A DNA stretch of 64,000 nucleotides, taken from contig NZ_PYAS01000009.1 of assembly GCF_003014695.1 (NCBI RefSeq), positions 309,970-373,969 on the forward strand. Reading direction: 5' to 3'. Every line of letters begins with the position of its first letter. The first letter of the stretch is position 1. The DNA is from Dyadobacter jiangsuensis. Lineage in GTDB: Bacteria; Bacteroidota; Bacteroidia; Cytophagales; Spirosomataceae. The notes below the pieces were generated by a model. That model searched no databases, was not told the origin of the DNA, and saw nothing but the letters and a program-made list of their open reading frames with translations. The position numbers and the translations under genes are program-made. Shown here piece by piece: positions 24,684 through 33,540 of the stretch.

Positions 24684-25666
24684 CAGATCGTTTGCAGCTT
24701 GCCGATCAGGTAGTTGAAGGGCATTTTCAGATATTTCCTCACGCGCAGGTACCGGCGCACAGGTGCAGGCTTGATATACGCACAGGGGAATTTGCGATAA
24801 TAAGCGTTCCCGTTGTTGATCAAACTGTTTTTGTACAATGCGAAAAGCGCTGTGAGGTCGGTGCGGACATTCAGTTCGAAGCGGTCCTGGTATTTGGACA
24901 AAATATCAGGCTTGGCAGGATCGTAGCCGCTGTAATGGAAGAAGATCAGCGGATTTGTTTCGTTCACATACCAATGGCCTTCGCGCTGCGAAAATGTACG
25001 CTCGTGCAGATTCCAGTAAGCCGCATTATAGCCCGGACTCCTTTCAATATAGGTATTCGGGACGAAAACCGGTAGGAAATTCATCCAGTTCTGGTCCACG
25101 AAAAGTCCGTTGCAAAGGTCTATGAGGCATTCAAAGCGCAACTTTTCTTCCCACCATGCGATAAACCGGTCGTTTTCTTCCGAACGGCTGAATGCCACAA
25201 AACCGAGGTTATAAACACCGGTGTTGAGGTGATGCAGTTCGTTGGGCGTCAACTGGTCGTCGATTGGCGTATTGATATGCGGCGTGAGCACGGCATTGTG
25301 CCTGGCTAGCGAGTTTTTAAGTTCGGTAAGCGGCTGAAAAACAATAATATCCGGATCGAAATAGATGACGTTTTTCGCTTCGGGATAATGCTTGAAAAAA
25401 TAGGTAAAATAGAATGGCTTTACCGCTGTATTCAGCTCTGTAATGTTGTAGCGTGCGCACATTTCCTGAAAATCACTGATTTCGATCTTGTCGATCTCGA
25501 TCATCGGATAGGACGGTGCGTACGAATCTTCAAATGCAACTCCCTGAAGCGTGTCTACCAGGCCAATGAAAAACCGGACATCCGGGTTGGTCGCTTTGAG
25601 CGAATCTCCTAATGTCCGGGCTTGCGCGAGGTAATTGATGGAGCAAATAGTAAAGGCAATGGTCAT
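24683..25666 (-). CDS. GT8-like glycosyltransferase with intact DxD
   Basis: A 327-residue GT-A-like enzyme. Residues 1-40 form the nucleotide-binding start (MTIAFTICSINYLAQARTLG), and the metal site DPD is in VIYFDPDIIVFQPL at about 118-126. Then come HLNTGVYNLGFVAF, WWEEKL and DQNWMNFLPVFVPN. A basic C-terminal tail (RRYLRVRKYLKMPFNYLIGK) may bind the membrane. It would transfer a hexose-type sugar from a nucleotide donor onto the repeat unit. It overlaps GT4 by 4 bases and the DUF5672 gene by 1. Its paralogue at 22971 has lost the DxD. Confidence 0.8.
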   Translation of the reverse strand: MTIAFTICSINYLAQARTLGDSLKATNPDVRFFIGLVDTLQGVAFEDSYAPSYPMIEIDKIEISDFQEMCARYNITELNTAVKPFYFTYFFKHYPEAKNVIYFDPDIIVFQPLTELKNSLARHNAVLTPHINTPIDDQLTPNELHHLNTGVYNLGFVAFSRSEENDRFIAWWEEKLRFECLIDLCNGLFVDQNWMNFLPVFVPNTYIERSPGYNAAYWNLHERTFSQREGHWYVNETNPLIFFHYSGYDPAKPDILSKYQDRFELNVRTDLTALFALYKNSLINNGNAYYRKFPCAYIKPAPVRRYLRVRKYLKMPFNYLIGKLQTI

Positions 25667-26886
25667 TGATTGTGCTGTTCCGAAACCTGCAAAGGTAAAT
25701 ACTTCTGAATAATGGCTTCGACGCTCGCTACGCTTTTGTCTGTGTTATGCCTTTCCAATACTTTTTTACGTGCATTCTGACCCAGGGTGTTCCGCAATGA
25801 GGGATCGAGGATCAGCTGGATGATTGCATCCGAGGCCGCCGAGATATCCATGTATGGTACTACAAACCCCGCATCGCCCTCAATGAGTTCCGGAGCGCCG
25901 CCTGCCCCTTCGAAGCACACTACGGGAATTTCCTGCAATGCGGCTTCCATGACGACCAGCGGATAAGGATCCTCGCGGGAGCTCAGAAGCAATACATCAA
26001 AGCGGTTGATATAGTCCAATGCACGCGGCGTTGGCGGAATAAGGATGATTTTTTCGCACAGCCCCATCAGCCGGATATCGTTTTCGATCAGCTCGTAGAT
26101 CTCGTGCTGCGGGCCTGCGCCTACCCACACGAAATAAACAGGAAGCGGCTGTGTTTTGCGGATAACCCTGCTGGCGATCCAGTTGAATATATCATTCCCT
26201 TTGCGCCATTCGGCATTTCCGCAGCCACCGATTACGATGGCGTCGTCGGGGATTTTATAGGTTTTTTCAAGAATGTCGTGCTGAACATCTGCCAGGCGCT
26301 GGTCGATATGCTCGTGGTCGATCAGCGTAAATGTGCTGACGTGTGCGGCAGGGAAATCGTATTTGCGGATATAATGATCAGCTACGGCGTTCGAAACGGC
26401 GATCAGGTGATCCGTCTTTTTAAGCAGGAAAGAAAGTTGCTGTTCCTGTGTATAAATCTTGACAGACATGGCCAGCTCGTGTACAAAAAGTACAAGAGGC
26501 AAGTCGTGGAAGGATTTCAGAAAATCGTAGTAAACCTCCGCGTTGGCAATGGAATTGATGAAAATGAGGCCGATATTCTGTTGTTCGAGCTCCGCCAGCA
26601 CTCTTTCGTTTCCTTTATGCTGCGAATGCTCTTCGTAGAATTTCAGCAGGTTGGTTTTGCGGAGCAGCTTGCCGGTAAACGGGGGAGTGGTAATCTTTTT
26701 GGTTTGAAAAAGACGCGTGACGCCTACTACTTCCTCAAATTCCGCTTCCAGTTCCCCTCCGTTACAAAGCAGCAGGTGCATCGGAACGCCCCGTTCTTTC
26801 AATAGCCGCAATAACTGCAGCAGCAGCAACTGACTCCCTGCCCTGTTAGCATCGTGACTTACAAAAAGTATTTTCTTCTGCTCCAT
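25663..26886 (-). CDS. Glycosyltransferase family 4
   Basis: The 407-residue GT-B enzyme opens with KILFVSHDANRAGSQLLLLQ, and a GGCGNAEWRKGNDIF strand-turn begins the C-terminal Rossmann domain at about 222. The donor-binding EX7E motif is EDPYPLVVME in about 310-320, followed by VVCFEGAGGAPELI. This is the standard layout of retaining GT4 enzymes that use UDP- or GDP-sugars. In the locus it would add one sugar to the lipid-linked repeat. A 41-base gap separates it from the NeuD-like gene. Confidence 0.88.
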   Translation of the reverse strand: MEQKKILFVSHDANRAGSQLLLLQLLRLLKERGVPMHLLLCNGGELEAEFEEVVGVTRLFQTKKITTPPFTGKLLRKTNLLKFYEEHSQHKGNERVLAELEQQNIGLIFINSIANAEVYYDFLKSFHDLPLVLFVHELAMSVKIYTQEQQLSFLLKKTDHLIAVSNAVADHYIRKYDFPAAHVSTFTLIDHEHIDQRLADVQHDILEKTYKIPDDAIVIGGCGNAEWRKGNDIFNWIASRVIRKTQPLPVYFVWVGAGPQHEIYELIENDIRLMGLCEKIILIPPTPRALDYINRFDVLLLSSREDPYPLVVMEAALQEIPVVCFEGAGGAPELIEGDAGFVVPYMDISAASDAIIQLILDPSLRNTLGQNARKKVLERHNTDKSVASVEAIIQKYLPLQVSEQHNQ

Positions 26887-26927
26887 TACCGATATTAGCT
26901 AGCTCAAACTTTCGTCACCGGATCGAC

Positions 26928-27584
26928 TCAATAAGCTTCGTAGCTCAACTTTCCGGGTACTTTTTTCGCAGGGTTTCCTACATAGACTCCCCATTCTTCG
27001 GTTTCTTTCATGATCGCCGATGCCATGCCCACAAGTGTACCCTGCGCGATGGTCGTGTAATCGCGGATGGTGGCATTCACCCCAAAGAAAGAGTACGATT
27101 CTACCACACAATGCCCCGAAAGCACCACATGCGAAGTAAAGAAAACGTGGTCTTTGATCTGGCCATGATGGCCGATATGGTTGCCGCTCCACAGTACCAC
27201 GTTGTTACCGATGGTCGTGAAAGGCTGGATGGTATTGTCTTCCAGAATAAAGCAGTTCTCGCCGATCTCGTTGTTGAAAAGCGTCGCACGGGAACTGATA
27301 TAGGAAATGAACTGATAACCCTTCGCTTTGGCGTGATTATAAATCGCCTCGCGGTTGCGGTTCATATTGCGGCCAGTCATAGGCGCAAAGAATTTGTATT
27401 CCGAGGGCGGGAAAATGGTTTCCACATCTTCGAATGCTACAACCGGCAGGCCGTGAAAATTGTTTTGTTCGATGTATTGGCGATTGACAGTGAATGCAAC
27501 AACCTCATGATCAGAGTCATGGGTTAAATAGTAGTGCGCTAATTCTGCTGTGTCGAGTACTCCAAAAACGATAACTTTCGCCAT
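26928..27584 (-). CDS. NeuD/PglD-like sugar O/N-acyltransferase
   Basis: A 218-residue protein with an N-terminal nucleotide-sugar-binding domain (MAKVIVFGVLDTAELAHYYL to about 85) and a C-terminal left-handed beta-helix of hexapeptide repeats (about 95-205: GENCFILEDNTIQPFTTIGN, then VVLWSGNHIGHHGQIKDHVF). Residues GNHIGHH supply the likely catalytic His. Family members acetylate amino sugars such as UDP-4-amino sugars or sialic acids. With the DegT aminotransferase in the same operon, the simplest reading is amino-sugar formation followed by N-acylation of the polymer precursor. Confidence 0.82.
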   Translation of the reverse strand: MAKVIVFGVLDTAELAHYYLTHDSDHEVVAFTVNRQYIEQNNFHGLPVVAFEDVETIFPPSEYKFFAPMTGRNMNRNREAIYNHAKAKGYQFISYISSRATLFNNEIGENCFILEDNTIQPFTTIGNNVVLWSGNHIGHHGQIKDHVFFTSHVVLSGHCVVESYSFFGVNATIRDYTTIAQGTLVGMASAIMKETEEWGVYVGNPAKKVPGKLSYEAY

Positions 27585-27586
27585 TA

Positions 27587-28285
27587 CTAAATCAGTTCGT
27601 ATGCCTCTAATTGTTTCCTGATATCGTCGAGACCGTTAAACATCAGAATGTCTATAACAGACAACCAAGGTACGAAAGCATTTTTAAATTGGGGGTACGG
27701 GCTAGATATACTTTTTATGAAGTCCAGTCTTATTCCCTCGTTTTCAAATTTCCCTTTATCGTACAATTCCACGCCGCCAATCGGATTGATGTAGTGGTTT
27801 GCTTGCTCCTGTTTACAGATATCCAGAATCCGGTCCTGTCCTTTCAGGTGTTTATTATTATATATCGTTGAAGAGGGAACAATCTCCGTGCCTATGCCCA
27901 TGTACGCGCAAGTTTTTTGCAAGGCGTATATACATAGCTCGTTGATTGAATCAACTTCTAAATTTACGATTTCTTCTATCAGTTCAAAAACCTTTTGATA
28001 ACAGGGAGCCTTCTGATATGACTGCTGAATGGTTTTCAGTAATTTCTTTTGCCACTGCTCATGCTTGGCAAGTTCCACTTCCAGGATCAGTTTATTCTGG
28101 CTCGCGTCTTTCAGCGGGATGGTAAAAAGGTGGGCCTTTCCGCCTACCAGCAGGTTATTTCGATTGATCCAGCCCTTGTTGATAAAGTTCACATCGTCGT
28201 AGATAATGAACTTGTCCACGGCATTGATCAGCTGGAAATAGCCGATATATGGAAAAATATACGGCTGCATGATGGCAATAGTCAT
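27587..28285 (-). CDS. WbqC family protein
   Basis: The 232-residue protein begins MTIAIMQPYIFPYIGYFQL and has DKFIIYDDVNFINKGWINRN, the hallmark block of WbqC-like proteins. FTIPLKDASQNKLI and a late YPQFKNAFVPWLSVIDILMF follow. WbqC proteins occur with DegT aminotransferases in surface-polysaccharide clusters; a role in modifying the amino group of a nucleotide sugar has been proposed, but the reaction is unproven. Two bases separate it from the NeuD-like gene, and it follows the GT-C gene after 8 bases. Confidence 0.85.
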   Translation of the reverse strand: MTIAIMQPYIFPYIGYFQLINAVDKFIIYDDVNFINKGWINRNNLLVGGKAHLFTIPLKDASQNKLILEVELAKHEQWQKKLLKTIQQSYQKAPCYQKVFELIEEIVNLEVDSINELCIYALQKTCAYMGIGTEIVPSSTIYNNKHLKGQDRILDICKQEQANHYINPIGGVELYDKGKFENEGIRLDFIKSISSPYPQFKNAFVPWLSVIDILMFNGLDDIRKQLEAYELI

Positions 28286-28293
28286 GGCTTGGG

Positions 28294-30351
28294 CTATTTG
28301 AGTTTTCTCAGATAATAATCTTCCCCTTTTTCACTCAAAAACATGCGGTGGTACAGGGTAGTGTCGGAGCCGAGACGGATATCGGTCGGCAATGCACGGA
28401 TCTTGCTGGTGTCGTTCACCACCTTGCGCGCATAGAACAGGTAATCGGCGTCTTTCGGGATTGGGCGCAGGCCCTCCTCGAACGGATTGATGGAAATCAG
28501 CTTCCGTGTGAGATCCTTGCCGTAAAGCGGGTATTCGAAATCGCTGTTCACCGTTGCGAGTGCCACAGTAGCATTCTCTGGCACTATGGAATCGAAACGG
28601 ACGTAAGCCTTGGTAATGTCAGGTCTTGCGAAGGTCTGGTAAGGGATGCGATCCATCGTCAACGCCGATTCCATCCCGTATGACGGCAAGGGAAGGCAGC
28701 GGATGTTCAAATAAACAGCCATAATGCCCGAAATACAGGCAAGCCCTACAACCAGCATAATGTAGCCTTTCCATACATTCCTGCGTGGCTTGATGATCGA
28801 CAAGCGGTGGTGGGAGAAAAGAAGCAGGAGGAAAAGCACTCCGAAAAGCCCTGCTTCCATGAAATACCGGCCTTTGAACGGATCATAAGCTGCCGAATAG
28901 GAAATAGTAGCCAGGTTGAGGCAGAATGCAATCACGAGGAAAAAATGCACCCGCGATCTGAAAACCCGTATCAACACCAGGAACATGAGCGGGAGGATCA
29001 ATGCAAATCCAAACACGCCCCAGTACGGGTTCGCATTGTAATAGTAAAAACCGCGCTGAAAAGAGAATGGTACAATGGTGAAATCCTGCTCTTCATCTAG
29101 GCGCATTTTCAGTTTATCTTCCAACAACACCAGCGGTTTACGGATGGCGGTATTGAGATCGTAACCCCATTGTGCATTACGAATGCCGTCGAGGTTGCAG
29201 AAATCATAGGTATACCGGATCACATTCCGGCTGCCCTGCTCAAAAAGGTTGGCCGCGCCGCCCGCCCGCTCGTACGACTGATGGTAACGTGCCGTAGGAG
29301 GGCCGATAGGATGCCCGAAAACCTGGATATTGCGGATGTAACCCGTAGGAATGGTGTAAATCAACGCGAAAAAAGCGATCGCGAGCCCGAGCCTAAGCGT
29401 CCTTTCGAAGAATACCTTGAAGCTGGGCGCCAGGAAAACGGTGTAGATCATGATCACGAACACCGACGGCATGAGCAATGCAAATGTTGCTTTGTGGCCG
29501 GTCACGATCGCGAATGTGATCCCTGCGAGATACAGGTAGCGGTTGTCGCGGCTGGTGTAAAAGGTAAACAGGAAATACAGAAGGCAGCTCAGGTAGGCCG
29601 TCAGTATAATGTCGGTCTCCGTCGTAACCGCCTGCATGAGAAAGTCCAGGAAAAGGCTGTATGCCAGGGCGCAGAAGAAGCTGGCCGACAAGTTCCGCCC
29701 GATCCTTTGAGCAATGCCAAAAACGGACACCAGCGTGACGTAATAGGCCATCTGGTGAATGAGTTTGAATGCATTCTCAATATCCCCGCTGATCAGGTAC
29801 GAATAAATGTGGATCGTGGTCAGGCTTTTCGGATAGGTATCCATGTTCCAGTTGGCGCCCCCGAAATGTTCCATCGTGCCCCGCTGAATATAGCGAATCG
29901 CGCGATTGAGGTGCCCGGTCATACTGTCCCATTCGTTCGGGGCAGTGAATAACACGAGTACCAGGTTGGTGATCCCGATAATGGCCAATGTGAGGAACAG
30001 CGCACCAAAAATAACTTTCAGGTACACAGAAAGTTCGCGCGACCAAAGCCGGAAAGTGCCCAGTCGGTTAGCGATCAGCCCGCGAATGGAATAAGGTGTT
30101 TGCTGGGGTACAAGCCTTGTCCAGAGCAGATATTGCAATGCAAGGACGATGTAGGTGCCGCCGATCCACGCGAGGACATTCGCCGTGAGGTCGAGTGCCG
30201 ACAAAACGAAGCCGGTAGGGATTATGCTACCGACAAAAAGGATGAAGAAGGTAATAATCAGCTCCGTGAGCGAAGGTTGAGCAATTTTTTTTGCAACAAA
30301 GCTGATACCGTATAAAAACAGGAAAAAAGTTAGCCAATAAAAAATGACCAT
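28294..30351 (-). CDS. GT-C fold membrane glycosyltransferase (GT39/ArnT-like)
   Basis: A 685-residue integral membrane protein with about 13 hydrophobic segments. The acidic pair expected in the first extracytoplasmic loop is in APNEWDSMTGHLNRAIRY, and a second, TTETDIILTAYL, lies later; these are the places of the GT-C catalytic aspartates. The C-terminal 120 residues are soluble (ALTMDRIPYQTFARPDITKA onward). Such enzymes use polyprenyl-phosphate sugars on the outer face of the inner membrane. Here it may attach a side sugar after export or mature a lipid carrier. It lies between the aminotransferase and WbqC genes with gaps of 4 and 8 bases. Confidence 0.72.
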   Translation of the reverse strand: MVIFYWLTFFLFLYGISFVAKKIAQPSLTELIITFFILFVGSIIPTGFVLSALDLTANVLAWIGGTYIVLALQYLLWTRLVPQQTPYSIRGLIANRLGTFRLWSRELSVYLKVIFGALFLTLAIIGITNLVLVLFTAPNEWDSMTGHLNRAIRYIQRGTMEHFGGANWNMDTYPKSLTTIHIYSYLISGDIENAFKLIHQMAYYVTLVSVFGIAQRIGRNLSASFFCALAYSLFLDFLMQAVTTETDIILTAYLSCLLYFLFTFYTSRDNRYLYLAGITFAIVTGHKATFALLMPSVFVIMIYTVFLAPSFKVFFERTLRLGLAIAFFALIYTIPTGYIRNIQVFGHPIGPPTARYHQSYERAGGAANLFEQGSRNVIRYTYDFCNLDGIRNAQWGYDLNTAIRKPLVLLEDKLKMRLDEEQDFTIVPFSFQRGFYYYNANPYWGVFGFALILPLMFLVLIRVFRSRVHFFLVIAFCLNLATISYSAAYDPFKGRYFMEAGLFGVLFLLLLFSHHRLSIIKPRRNVWKGYIMLVVGLACISGIMAVYLNIRCLPLPSYGMESALTMDRIPYQTFARPDITKAYVRFDSIVPENATVALATVNSDFEYPLYGKDLTRKLISINPFEEGLRPIPKDADYLFYARKVVNDTSKIRALPTDIRLGSDTTLYHRMFLSEKGEDYYLRKLK

Positions 30352-30355
30352 GCGA

Positions 30356-31438
30356 TTATGGTGATAAATGACCGTTGATAATGCGGGAAATCCTTTCGAT
30401 ATCTTCGTAAGGAAGCCCTACATATAATGGCAAACTTAACACTCTTGCCGCGATATCCTCGGAAACAGGGCAGGCAATTTGCCTTGGCATGAAGGAAAGG
30501 GTGTTAAGCGACGGGTAAAAATATCTCCTCGGAATGATTTCTTCCACTCTCAATGCATCCATTACCTTGAACATAATTGCTTCCGAAGGAAACACCACAG
30601 GGTAATAAGCATAGTTATATTCAATGTCGGCGCTCAATGTCGGTTTAAACAAAATATCCCAGTTGAGCAGGCTGTCGTAAGCCGCGAAAACTTCCTTGCG
30701 CGCCTGGATGATCGCAGGTACCTGCGGGAGGTTCACCAGACCCATTGCCGCATGGAATTCGGAGTTCTTGCCGTTGATTCCCGCGAATTCGTAATGCTCG
30801 TCGCCCTGGTGGCCGAATGCACGCAGCAAATGCAGCTTGCGGTCGAGTTCCGGGTGGTTGGAGATCAATGCTCCGCCTTCGATGGTATGGAAAACTTTCG
30901 TGGCGTGGAAGCTGCAAGTGCTCAGGTCGCCGTACGAAAGGAGTGATTTTCCTTTATAGGTTACGCCGAATGCATGCGCGGCGTCGTAAATAACTTTCAG
31001 GTTATGTTTTTGGGCAATGGCCTCGATCGCTTCGATATCACAGGGGTTACCGTATACGTGCGTCGCGAGGATGGCCGACGTTGCCGGTGTAATGGCCGCC
31101 TCGATCAATTCGGGATTGATGTTGAATGTCGCGCGATCGATGTCTACAAAAACCGGCGTGCAGTTTTCCCACAGAATTGCATTGGACGTAGCTACATATG
31201 AGAATGGCGTCGTAATGATCTCGCCTTTCAGTTCCAGCGCCTTGATCGCTATTTGCAGAACGATCGTTCCATTACCGCAGAAGTAAAGATGATCGACTTT
31301 CAGGTATTCTTTAAGCTGTCCTTCGAGCTGTTGTAAAAGTGGGCCGTTGTTGGTCAGATAACCACGTTCCCAGATTCCACGGACATATTGCAGGTATTCT
31401 TCCTGGTCAGGTAGAAAGGTTTTAGTGACGTTAATCAT
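30356..31438 (-). CDS. DegT/DnrJ/EryC1/StrS family sugar aminotransferase
   Basis: A 360-residue PLP-dependent fold-type I enzyme. Characteristic blocks are FCGNGTIVLQIAIKAL (cofactor phosphate), TTPFSYVATSNAILWENCTP, ATHVYGNPCDIEAIEAIAQK, VIYDAAHAFGVTYKGKSL (the Asp pairing with the pyridine nitrogen), and SFHATKVFHTIEGGAL with the PLP lysine. It converts a 4-keto (or 3-keto) nucleotide sugar to the amino sugar with glutamate as donor. It overlaps the wzt-like gene by 8 bases. A dehydratase that would supply the keto sugar is not present in the window and may be elsewhere. Confidence 0.9.
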   Translation of the reverse strand: MINVTKTFLPDQEEYLQYVRGIWERGYLTNNGPLLQQLEGQLKEYLKVDHLYFCGNGTIVLQIAIKALELKGEIITTPFSYVATSNAILWENCTPVFVDIDRATFNINPELIEAAITPATSAILATHVYGNPCDIEAIEAIAQKHNLKVIYDAAHAFGVTYKGKSLLSYGDLSTCSFHATKVFHTIEGGALISNHPELDRKLHLLRAFGHQGDEHYEFAGINGKNSEFHAAMGLVNLPQVPAIIQARKEVFAAYDSLLNWDILFKPTLSADIEYNYAYYPVVFPSEAIMFKVMDALRVEEIIPRRYFYPSLNTLSFMPRQIACPVSEDIAARVLSLPLYVGLPYEDIERISRIINGHLSP

Positions 31439-32687
31439 TCACTACGTGTTCAGATTGGCGAATGGAAAAATTGAGTTGAGGGCGAATATATCCTGGCCAT
31501 TTGCCATACCAGGTCACATTTTCACGGTAATCCTCAATGTCAAAAACGAGGGCTTCTTCCATATTATAAAGCACGGTGCTCGTGTCTTTCACGATCATCA
31601 TCGAAACCACGTAAGAGCCGTCGTTCAGGAAGTTACCGGGGATTTCACAAGTCCCGCTCACCAGTCCTTTGCCAAAGTTCTCGGCCTGTGTACCTACATT
31701 GAAAATACATTCACCGGTGAATGTGTACAGGTGCATGCTCAGGTTCAATGAAGCGCCTTCTACCAGGTTCCAGAACTCGAACTGGAAGTTGATCGGTGTA
31801 CGGACGTCGATGTGGTTCAGATCGTCCTGATATTCCGGGAAAAGTTTGAAACTCTTTACGCGCACCTGGTCGTTTCCGGGCGCGGAGTCGATATTATCCC
31901 AGTGTTTTTCCAGCGATTTGTGCGAAACCTTGCTGAGATAATTGGTCACAATGTGCGTTGTGTCACCCTGGTCTATCAACCGGCCTTTCTCAAAATAAAA
32001 CGACTTATTGCAAAGTGCCTGAATGGCGGTAAGGTTATGGCTCACGAAAAGCAGCGTGCGGCCGCTTTCCGAAACATCGCGCATTTTACCGAGACATTTC
32101 TTCTGAAACTCGGTGTCACCTACGGCGAGTACCTCGTCCACAATCAGGATTTCCGGGTTAAGGTGCGCCGCAATTGCGAAACCGAGGCGGACGTACATCC
32201 CCGAAGAATATCTTTTAACGGGAGTATCCAGGAATTTTTCAACTCCCGCAAAATCAACGATTGCATCAAACGACTCGCGAATTTCAGCCTTCGACATGCC
32301 GAGAATAGCACCGTTAAGGAAAATATTCTCGCGTCCTGTCAATTCAGGGTGGAAGCCGGTACCTACCTCCAGCAAGCTGGCAATGCGGCCGTCGATCTTG
32401 ATCTGGCCGGTGGTAGGTTCGGTAATGCGGCTCATGATTTTCAGCAGCGTCGATTTTCCGGCGCCATTGTGGCCTACAATACCAATGCGATCTCCTTGAT
32501 CAATACTAAAATTTACATCCTGCAACGCCCAGAACTCCTCTTTCTCGGCGAAACCGTTCTTTTCCGGCTTGCGGAACCATTTGTCAACCGTATCGGAAAC
32601 AATGTCACGCAGGCCGGACGACCCGTTTTTACGCTGATGGTCGATGATATATTTTTTGCTGATATTTTCAGCTACAATTACAGACAT
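31431..32687 (-). CDS. wzt: Polysaccharide ABC transporter ATP-binding protein (Wzt-like)
   Basis: About 418 residues from MSVIVAENISKKY; an ATG two codons earlier is equivalent. The nucleotide-binding domain (about 1-255) has Walker A GHNGAGKST, the ABC signature YSSGM, Walker B ILIVDEVLAVGD and a switch His in LFVSHN. A C-terminal extension (about 270-418) with LNLSMHLYTFTGECIFNVGT and VSMMIVKD is the Wzt carbohydrate-binding domain that recognises the polymer's end modification. With the Wzm-like permease it exports undecaprenol-linked polysaccharide across the inner membrane. The gene follows wzm after about 17 bases. Confidence 0.9.
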   Translation of the reverse strand: MSVIVAENISKKYIIDHQRKNGSSGLRDIVSDTVDKWFRKPEKNGFAEKEEFWALQDVNFSIDQGDRIGIVGHNGAGKSTLLKIMSRITEPTTGQIKIDGRIASLLEVGTGFHPELTGRENIFLNGAILGMSKAEIRESFDAIVDFAGVEKFLDTPVKRYSSGMYVRLGFAIAAHLNPEILIVDEVLAVGDTEFQKKCLGKMRDVSESGRTLLFVSHNLTAIQALCNKSFYFEKGRLIDQGDTTHIVTNYLSKVSHKSLEKHWDNIDSAPGNDQVRVKSFKLFPEYQDDLNHIDVRTPINFQFEFWNLVEGASLNLSMHLYTFTGECIFNVGTQAENFGKGLVSGTCEIPGNFLNDGSYVVSMMIVKDTSTVLYNMEEALVFDIEDYRENVTWYGKWPGYIRPQLNFSIRQSEHVVND

Positions 32688-32704
32688 GCCCAAGAGTAGT
32701 TATT

Positions 32705-33538
32705 TCAGATATGGTCTACGAAAGTATTCTCTTTTTTGCGGAAATAGATCAGCGAAATAACCAAAATGATCGATGATGTAATAACCGTTGAATACAAACT
32801 CTGCGGGTTGAAATAGGATTTGCTTCCCAAAAGACACCAGCGGAAACCGTCGATGATCCCAACAAGCGGGTTCAGGTTATAGTATTTCTCATACCAGGTG
32901 CCTTTCACGAGGCTACTGGGATAAGCCACTGGGCATACATACATGCCCACCTGTACCATGAAGGGAATCAACTGTCCGATGTCCCGGAAGCGTACATTCA
33001 GCACAGCAAAAAACAGACCGAAGCCCATTGATGTAATAAATGTAAGCAAAATGAAGCAAGGAAGAAATATGATCTGCCAGCTGATGGGCGTTTGGAAGAA
33101 TGCCGTAACCAGCAAATAAATACCGAATGTGATCAGAAAATCTACAAAACCAACGGCTACCGAGCTCAACGGCATAAGCAACCGAGGGAAATATACTTTC
33201 GAAACCAGGTTATGGTTGATCAGGATACTGTTGCTGATCTGCGTGAAAGTGTTGGCAAAGAACGTCCAGATCGTAAGGCCCCCAAGGACCATAAGCGGGT
33301 ACGGAATGCCGGGATCCGCTTTGATTTTAGCTACATAGCTGTAAACAAATACCATGACAGTCATTGTCATGAGCGGGCGCAGTACGCTCCACGCAACACC
33401 CAGGAGTGTTTGTTTATAGCGAACGGAAAGATCTCTTTTAGAAAGAATCCAGAGTAATTGCTTGTTGAGCCATAGGTCCTTCCAATAATCCTTTTCAGAC
33501 CCGCCGGCTTTGATTGTAATAGAGTGTTGAGTTGCCAT
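32705..33538 (-). CDS. wzm: Polysaccharide ABC transporter permease (Wzm-like)
   Basis: A 277-residue protein with the ABC2_membrane fold: a cytoplasmic N-terminus carrying the coupling segment LLWILSKRDLSVRYKQTLLG, then about six transmembrane segments (first LRPLMTMTVMVFVYSYVAKI, last STVITSSIILVISLIYFRKK). The conserved loop YNLNPLVGIIDGFRWCLLG is typical of Wzm/KpsM. It forms the channel for the Wzt ATPase. Two bases separate it from the chain-length gene and 17 from wzt, consistent with one transcript. Confidence 0.9.
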   Translation of the reverse strand: MATQHSITIKAGGSEKDYWKDLWLNKQLLWILSKRDLSVRYKQTLLGVAWSVLRPLMTMTVMVFVYSYVAKIKADPGIPYPLMVLGGLTIWTFFANTFTQISNSILINHNLVSKVYFPRLLMPLSSVAVGFVDFLITFGIYLLVTAFFQTPISWQIIFLPCFILLTFITSMGFGLFFAVLNVRFRDIGQLIPFMVQVGMYVCPVAYPSSLVKGTWYEKYYNLNPLVGIIDGFRWCLLGSKSYFNPQSLYSTVITSSIILVISLIYFRKKENTFVDHI

Positions 33539-33540
33539 AA

